Origin: Beroe forskalii | Lineage: Eukaryota > Ctenophora > Nuda > Beroida > Beroidae | NCBI GenBank assembly: GCA_011033025.1 | Contig: WFMF01000026.1 | Span: 186,001-250,000, forward strand | Length of the DNA: 64,000 nt | Direction of reading: 5' to 3' | Part shown: piece by piece, positions 57,463-64,000 of the stretch | Position numbering within the stretch: the first letter of the stretch is position 1 | Layout of the letters: the number at the start of each line of letters is the position of its first letter | Notes under the pieces: model-generated | What the model was told of the DNA's origin: nothing | The model's database searches: none | What the model saw: the letters and a program-made list of their open reading frames with translations, nothing else | Made by a program: the position numbers and the translations under genes

Positions 57463-58312
57463 CTCAGAACACAACTTTCCACTTCTTTATGAACCTTTAT
57501 GAACCAAACTAAAGTAAAGTATAATGATATTAACCCATCTCTAATCTCATACCCAATTGATCAATATCAAATGTTTACAATTATTTAGCACCATTTCACT
57601 TCGGTGCCCATTCTATAGTAACATTAATAAAAAGCAATTTTACAGTGTACCCAATCACACTTGTGAAAGTGAAGCAATCAGAAAATGTGCAAATTCCCCT
57701 GGGTCCTATGATTATATTAACCATCCCCGCCTCCATACCTAGGTGAGAACATCTATCCTGAGATTGTCCTTCCTAAGGCAATGTAGATTTCTTAAAAGAC
57801 CACCACAATTTTTAATGTTAATTTAACAAATCCTTGATCTCAGGAAGGTGCTTATCACCATAATATGGAGTTTTTAATGTAATCATTTTAAATGTTGTAT
57901 TCTCGAAACTGGCAGTAAATCAAAATAAAATAAAATAAAGTATTTTGATTAACACATCAACAATGTTTTCATAAATCAACTGCCTTCAAACTTCCACTAT
58001 TAACTGGATCTTCCAGCCTCTAATGAATATTAAAATTAAAAATATACCTAGGTAACAAAACCTGCAATAATGAAAAGGAATGATAACCAAGTATTAATTA
58101 TCAACTTAAAATATGCTGATTAAAAACATGAAATTTGAATGCTTCTTATAATTTAAATAAATTTTAAAAAATATGGTGAATATAATAAGTTAGATTTAAT
58201 TACATTAAAGTAATTAGTCAACAGTCTGATTACAAAATAACTTCCCATACATAGAGATGAATCATAAAAATGGCAACACATAATGAAGTTGAAAAGAATG
58301 AAAAAATAATAC
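57463..58312. other. No gene recognised
   Basis: AT-rich with no convincing exon or repeat structure beyond A/T runs. Confidence 0.4.
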
Positions 58313-58424
58313 CGTAAGTTGAAGAACCTCTTCTTAGATAGGAATGGTCTTGTCTTAAGATAATCTACTTGCTGTTGTCTATTCTCTAGGTAATTCACAG
58401 TTTCTATCTTGGAGAGTACAACGT
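58313..58424 (-). CDS. Possible internal exon of an unrecognised gene
   Basis: An ACATTTCAG acceptor and a CG|GTATTA donor frame a 112-nt segment open in the frame VLSKIETVNYLENRQQQVDYL. Charged, helical composition. No neighbouring exon was found, and it is not part of known CEP43 or septin. Weak. Confidence 0.25.
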
Positions 58425-58789
58425 CTGAAATGTTCCAGTGGTGAAAAGTAAATCTGATTTGAATCCATTATTGCATTTTTAGTGTTTCACTATGGGGTCC
58501 CCCTCAGTCAATGCTATAAGCAATCGAGTTCAACACAAACAAATAAGAAGTTATTCAATGTGATAAAATTAGTTTTAACTTCCACAATGACAAAATATCA
58601 AAATTGATTTAAAAAAACACTGAAAAGCCAGTAAATAGTTACTCAAATAACATGGACAAATAATACCAAATGGTAGAATAAATAGAAAAATATGCAATTT
58701 AATTTATCAAGTTTAAATATTGATACCTTTCTTCTTGCTGCTACAAAAGGATTATTTTTAAGAAATCATTGAACTTTAGTTTGTTGCCC

Positions 58790-59225
58790 CAACCAGCGCC
58801 CTGGTTTCGCGCACGGAGTGCGCGGCAAGCCGTTGCTAAACACGTATATCCCTGTGTGGCTCGCGCGGCGCGCTTCCCCAGGGAAGCGCGCGGCGCGTAC
58901 ACACACATATGCGGGCTTAGAAAGGCGAGCCGCTGAACGTTCCTAAGCCCGCATAGGTGTGCGTACGCGCGCCGCGCAACGCAGACAGGGATATACGTGT
59001 TTAGCAACGCTGAACGCGACGCCCCTGGTTAGAGGAATTTAATTTGTTATTCCTAAGCCCGCATAGGTGTATGTGCGCGCCTTGCTCTAACCTGATCCCT
59101 AGTTTTACGCGCGTTTCGCGACACCCCTGGTTAGGGGAAGTACGCGCCGCGCGCTTCCCTGCTGGGGAAGCGCGCCGCGCGTGCCACACAGGGATGTACG
59201 TGTTTAGCAAAGTTTGTTATCGCCT
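58790..59225. repeat. GC-rich palindromic modules
   Basis: TTGCTAAACACGTATATCCC at 58833 faces inverted AGGGATATACGTGTTTAGCA at about 58986 and AGGGATGTACGTGTTTAGCA at about 59200. CCTAAGCCCGCATAGGTGT occurs at 58941 and 59052, and inverted at about 58900. GCGCGCCGCG blocks surround GCTTCCC(CAGG)GGAAGC hairpins. The block looks like nested copies of one palindromic element. Confidence 0.8.
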
Positions 59226-59329
59226 TCAATTTTATCAAGTACAAACATGGGTCTGACGACGTCAGACAAGCGTCAAGCCTGTCAAGCCTGGCCGGGGCCC
59301 CCAGCGCGCGCGTGCCTCGAATCACAGAC

Positions 59330-61230
59330 GAAATTAAACTTAGGTCCTAGCTGGACAGAAAACGTCTGGTAATTGTTAAACATGTATACCCCTTTTCCCG
59401 TTACGTGCTTAGGAAAATGTGAATATACTTGATTATGATATCTTTAAAAGATCATCAAATTCAATCATCACCCAATCTGAATCAACATCATTTATCATCC
59501 TGGAAATTAAACGAATATTTTGGGAAAACCTACAACAATAAAATAAATCACAGAGCAAAATGTAAAATAGAACTGCTTCAAAGATTAATCATAAAAATCC
59601 AATATTCTAAACTCAATATAAAGTTTTCCTTCAAATGGTCCAAAATGTTAAATAAGAAATCATATAAATGGTAAAATAGCCACCTGTATATCATCAAAAA
59701 CCTAATATTCGTTATTACAAATCTCAAATTTTACACACTTTCTATGATTTCATTTTCAAAAGAAACTGGAAGGGAAAGGAAACATTAATTATGGATCAAT
59801 GAATGAAACCAGGAATTTGCATTTACGCTCTATCTTCTACTTATTGAAACTTTAAGATAACGCAAATGATTCAAAGTGGTTTATCTAAATAACGGTCTCA
59901 TGAAATAAATAATAAGTAATAACAAGTCTGCACGGTGTAAATGAGTGCCGGCAAGCGTACCTTGTACAATGTACATCGTTACACGAGAAAACGCCTTCAT
60001 CCAATGATGACTATTTCATCAATCTAACATGATATCGCATGATGGTAACGCTATTTCTTTTCGAAAGTTTGTATAAAAACACGAGAATATAAGAAGCAAG
60101 AGTATAAGAAATCACGTTCCTATCCTAAAATGAAGATCTAATATCTTCAACACGGTTACATTTAAACCATGGTAACCGTAAAATGTTCGTAACCATGACA
60201 ACATGCTTGTTCGATCATACTTCACATTAGCTGTCTTAGATCCGTAAATATTAATATTATACACGCACACAAAATAAAAAGTTTCCACACATCACAGAAA
60301 TTCTGATTCTGTGGGTTCTGACATTTCTTTGGGGGCTGCATAGATTTTGATCGATTGATCAAATTGATATGCAAAAGTGGTCGTGCAAGCGCTGCTTTGT
60401 CTTATTGTTATTGTAAAAACACTTGCCAACACACCACAATACTTATCCTTCAAATCCGACCATGTTCAAACACTTTTGTACGCTTTCAATTTAATGATTT
60501 TTTCAATCGACCAACATCTATGCAGGCGCCTTTCTTTTATCGCATTGTTCTCTTCTCCCACAGCATTTCAATTTGTTTTCCCTACAGTTCATTATTCATT
60601 CAATTCCCCCGGATACTTTTCAAGATAAACTTTAGGTTCCGCCATTTTCATCCAACACCTTTTGCAGTTGCATTCTGAATACCGCCGCTTCTGCGATAAC
60701 ACATATGTATGAAGAATGTTAATAACTTTGCGAAGAACAACTTTGCGCCTTGCAAGAGATTCAAATTCTTTGCCGACGTTGAATAATGGCTTAAAGTCGT
60801 TTTTGGGGGCCGTAACTTCGTTCGGAATCGGAACACCGATTGTTTTCCCTTGAAACGACGCCAAAAATCCGGGGGAGAAAACTCAAATATATTCTTTACG
60901 ATCACCGCAGAATGACAAAGCGAAGTGTAGAGAGGTTCGCATAATGTTAGGGAGCAGCGAATGTGAGAGAGATAGAGCGAGCTGTCACAGTTTGTTCCAC
61001 GCGAGAAGATGGCGATTTCAAGGAGGAGATCTCAGAAGGATCTGTCTCACTTTGGAAGCGGTCAGAGGGTTGACTCAGGAGGGACAATGTAGGTCCTGGG
61101 TCCGTTCTCTTTGTCCACACTCTTATTGCTGCTCGTACTGAAGGGAGGGAGTTATTACCCATGTGTTTGTGTGGTGAAGGAATGAGACAACTAACTGTTT
61201 CAGTGAGTGCACAATGCACATTGCACATGC
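59330..61230. other. No gene recognised
   Basis: AT-rich. An open stretch on the minus strand at 60592-60905 lacks domain signals and is not called. Confidence 0.4.
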
Positions 61231-61244
61231 ATTGCGCGATGAAG

Positions 61245-61285
61245 GGATTGATAAAGACGCGCATTTAACAGTGCGCACAAATTAA
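61245..61285. repeat. Dispersed repeat with core GCGCATTTAACAGTGCGC, copy 3
   Basis: GATAAAGACGCGCATTTAAC followed by AGTGCGCACAAATTAAT matches the copies at 4955 and 8452. Confidence 0.55.
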
Positions 61286-61341
61286 TTGTCAGACCAGTAC
61301 GCGCAGAAAGTAATGAGCACCTTTTGATATAGTAATGTAAC

Positions 61342-61560
61342 TTGTCAAAAATTGGAGGGGTGTGGTCCACGAAACTGAAATACCAAATTAGGAAGAAAGA
61401 CGCTGACAGATTCCCAAATATGGGAGAGCTCTGCTACGTCACAGCCCCTAATAATATCCGGAATGCCTTGAGCCTGGAATTCCTGATAACAACTTGTAGA
61501 ACTGCGGTGGAAGCGCATTTCCATGGCTTGCCAGTCGGACCGTTTAACGTTTATACTTAG
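61342..61560 (+). pseudogene. Possible degraded LINE reverse-transcriptase tail
   Basis: The frame contains APNNIRNALSLEFL, resembling the LPxxIRNxxSLxxFK block near the RT C-terminus of many LINEs. Nothing else of the element is left. Low confidence. Confidence 0.25.
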
Positions 61561-61944
61561 TAATGGACGCATAATATGCTGCCTCAATATAGCGACAATT
61601 GTAGATATCCGTGCAATTATCGGAGCTATTAAGTTGCAGTTTCTTGGAAAAGCCTGCCGTTTTCTCAGCAAGAATGTCCGAGGTGTGCGTCAAAAATATT
61701 TGGGTTGCTAAGTGTTCGTTTTACACTTTAGGTATTATGTTGGACAATATTGATGGTTAAAATAAATTCAAATTTTATAGCCATAACGACTGTTTGAGTA
61801 ACATCTATAGGCGCAAACGGGCAATTTTTGGGAAATTGAATAAATGAAGTCCAACTATCTTCTTAATCTTACCAAACCAGTTTTTGACGCGACAGATTTA
61901 CAAAAATACCTGGTAATTGGCACATCCAAAATACCGGGATTTCT

Positions 61945-62855
61945 TTACCTGGAAAGAACTGAGTCTCTGTCAGATCCTGACACTTCTGCCAGAGAATCCT
62001 TGTCTGACATCCGCTTACTGATCTGCTCGTAGTGCCGCCTTAGCCTGTCCAACTGAGGGAGGAAAGGGGTTAAGGAGAGGGTGAGAGGGGGAGGGGTTAA
62101 AACTGAAGGGGAGGGATTAAACTGGGGGGTGGGGAAAGGGGGTTAGATGTTTGAGGGGGTGAGGGGTTAGTGAGTAAGTTAGGGATGGGGGAGGCGTTAG
62201 TGAGGGAGAAAAGGGGTTTAGTGAATTGGGGAGGGCGTAATGAGGGGAAGGGGTGAGCTAAATAGGGGGGGAGAGAGCTAGTGAGAGTGGGGGTGGGGGG
62301 AGGGGGTTAGGGTTGAGGGGTTAGAGTGGGGGCGAGGGGGTTAGAGTATGGAGAGGAGGTTAGAGTGGGGAGGGGATTAGTGAGATAAGGGGGTGAACGG
62401 GGGTGAAGGGGTGCGTGAAGGGGGAAAAGGGGCTGGATTCCAGCTGGGTTATAGGTTGGAGAGGGTTAGAGTGGGGGTGAGGGGGTTAGAGTGGGACTAG
62501 GTTGACAAGGGGGTGGGGGTGAGGGGGAGGGGTTATAGGGTGGTGTGAGGGGGAGGGTTTTTCGGGTCAAGGGAGGGAAACTGAGGTGGAATCCAGCTGG
62601 GAGAGAGTGGTGAAAGGGGGTGAGTGGTTATGCAGGGGTGAAGGGGTTATTGTAGAAGAGAGGGGGTTAGAGTGGGGTGAGGTGGTTCTCACCTCGAACT
62701 GTTTCTCTCTGAGCAGCCTCTCCTTCTCTGAGAAGTCCACTGTGGTGTCGATGAGGTCGATGGAGGAGTTCAGGTCGAGGGACTTGAGGTGGTTCATCCT
62801 GTAGTTCTCGTACAGAACGCTGTCAGTGTACTCGATGAAGTCCTCTATACACGTT
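61945..62855 (-). CDS. Septin, last two exons (GTPase C-terminal element and coiled coil)
   Basis: Exon 62693-62855 (donor GAG|GTGAGA) reads RTCIEDFIEYTDSVLYENYR, the conserved septin-unique element at the end of the GTPase domain, then a linker and FSEKERLLREKQFE. Terminal exon 61945-62052 (stop TAA at 61945-61947) gives LDRLRRHYEQISKRMSDKDS, continuing the C-terminal coiled coil. Phases agree. Septins are filament-forming GTPases at the cell cortex, cytokinetic ring and ciliary base. The G-domain exons lie beyond the right edge. The intron between the two exons is a G-rich satellite. The subgroup cannot be assigned. Confidence 0.82.
62060..62690. repeat. G-rich minisatellite (GGGGGTTAGAGTGGGG-type) in the septin intron
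   Basis: Irregular units of G-runs with GGGGTTAG, GTGAGGGGG and GTTAGAGTGGGG over 630 bp; a few contain TTAGGG (62305-62315). Dense G-runs predict G-quadruplexes on the plus strand; the septin transcript would carry the C-rich complement. Confidence 0.85.
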
Positions 62856-63689
62856 CTGTAGTTGTGGGGTAGTGATTAAGTGGTACAATATTACCTTTGC
62901 ACACTAAGAACTGCATCACGTAATTGGTGCGCAGTTAAGGATTTGCGCACTTAATGATGCGCGCACTAAATTAGTGCGAGTTTCAAGTGAAAAAACACAA
63001 TTTTAATAAGTGCGCACTTAATTAACGCGCGTTTATCAAAATCGCTTATCGCACTAATAAAGTGTCGCAGTTCATAATAAGTGAACAGTACTATGGTAGA
63101 TGAAAAAGGATGTAAGAGTGTGATAAGTACGATGTAAGAGTGAGATGTTTCAAGACGTATGTACTAAAAAGCGTGAATTTACAGGGCAAGATGAACCAGA
63201 ACATTTCATATTTTCAGAGGTTTCACCTCACACCCTGATTTAAATCTTAGTTCGCTTTCTCGCATCAGGCATGATATAATCCCAGACAGAAGCCTTAAGT
63301 CTGTATCGCTCAAGGAAGTACACAAGTATAATAGAAAGTGACGTCATTATCAGGGTTTAGAATGTGAGTTGATGAGGTTTTCCTTGTACGACAGGAGAGT
63401 GGAAGCTTTGTATTTTTAATACAGAAAACAGACAAAGAGACAAAATGTCCAGGGGTTGTAGACGTAAGGTTGTTAACGTCTGGAAAACTTAGCAGTTTAA
63501 CTTGAGTTATAATTAAACACAGACGTGGGATCCAGTACAAATTGTAAAGCTTGTGACGGAGGAATAGAGGCAACTTGAGATGGCAATAAGGCTAAAAAAA
63601 GGCGTTGGGTAGGGAAATATACGTTAATTATTAATAGAATTGATAGTCACAAGAAAATAAAATAAAATGACTCATGAAAAACCACTTAT

Positions 63690-64000
63690 TGACACCACTT
63701 CTTGACACCACTACTTGACACCACAGCTTGACACCATTGTCACACCACCTCTTGACACCACTATTTGATACCACTTGACACCACTACTTGACACCACTGT
63801 ATGACATCACTACTTGACACCACAGCTAGACACCACAGCTTGACACAACTGCATGACACCACAGCTTGACACCACTGCATGGCATCGAAGCTTGACACCA
63901 CTTCTTGACACCACTTCTTGACACCACTTCTTGACACCACTTCTTGACACCACTTCTTGACACCACAGCTTGACACCACAGCTTGACATCACTACTTGAC
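63690..64000. repeat. 14-bp minisatellite CTTGACACCACTTC in the septin gene
   Basis: About 20 units of CTTGACACCACTTC and variants (ACAGCTTGACACC, ACTGCATGACACC), continuing off the right edge. The opposite strand reads TGGTGTCAAG, the same core as the CEP43 array. Confidence 0.9.

Noticed and set aside
60592..60905. Overlapping minus-strand frames of 85-90 codons
   Set aside because: No domain, no flanking splice signals that join to another exon, and composition like surrounding non-coding DNA.
63761..63992. Frames with repeated CGVKLWCQEVVS-type peptides
   Set aside because: Translation of the 14-bp CTTGACACCACTTC satellite.
1..64000. tRNA, rRNA or CRISPR-like arrays
   Set aside because: I saw no tRNA box A/B pairs or rRNA sequence. 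The tandem arrays have no spacer-repeat structure and the genome is clearly animal.

Overview
This window is nuclear DNA from an animal, most likely a marine invertebrate. The genes are split into short exons with GT-AG introns. The recognisable ones are axonemal, centriolar and cytoskeletal (ZMYND12, CEP43/FGFR1OP, a septin). Much of the rest is LINE retrotransposons, foldback elements and minisatellites. I cannot name the species. All homology statements rest on remembered protein families and manual translation; no search was run.

Layout. 1-4500: a CACGTG-rich minisatellite, a possible GDSGG-type protease last exon, a possible first exon with a CRE promoter, and a TGACACC minisatellite. 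4543-8660 (minus): at least ten exons of a gene I do not recognise. 9849-10436 (plus): an intronless gene for a small secreted protein. 11280-18731 (minus): complete ZMYND12 in nine exons. Intron 4 holds an intronless HNMT-like methyltransferase on the opposite strand, and intron 7 holds a 1.1 kb GGTACC/GTTAAC minisatellite. 19866-43600: a retrotransposon block with nested insertions (LINE-1 inside LINE-2A, LINE-2B inside LINE-3), degraded LINE-4 and LINE-5 pieces, and arrays at 28.8-30.6 kb. 45089-53302 (minus): the first three exons of CEP43, whose intron 2 is filled by a giant 17-bp GGTGTCA minisatellite. That array is split by a 1.46 kb palindromic element with 16-bp terminal inverted repeats (TIRs) and an 8-bp target-site duplication (TSD). 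54140-57462: a foldback transposon with 18-bp TIRs and a perfect 10-bp TSD. 58.8-59.2 kb: GC-rich palindromic modules. 61945-62855 (minus): the last two exons of a septin gene that continues beyond the right edge.

Three observations stand out. First, two ZMYND12 introns, and possibly three in the unknown gene, lack a GT donor at the frame-preserving junction. At these places a short direct repeat marks both intron edges, with AG at the acceptor. Second, minisatellites at five separate loci share a GGTGTCA core. Third, two of those loci form a matched pair in which GGTGTCAACGTCAT repeats end in a TATATAA box immediately upstream of a tandem array, as if arrays were being transcribed from a repeat-borne promoter.
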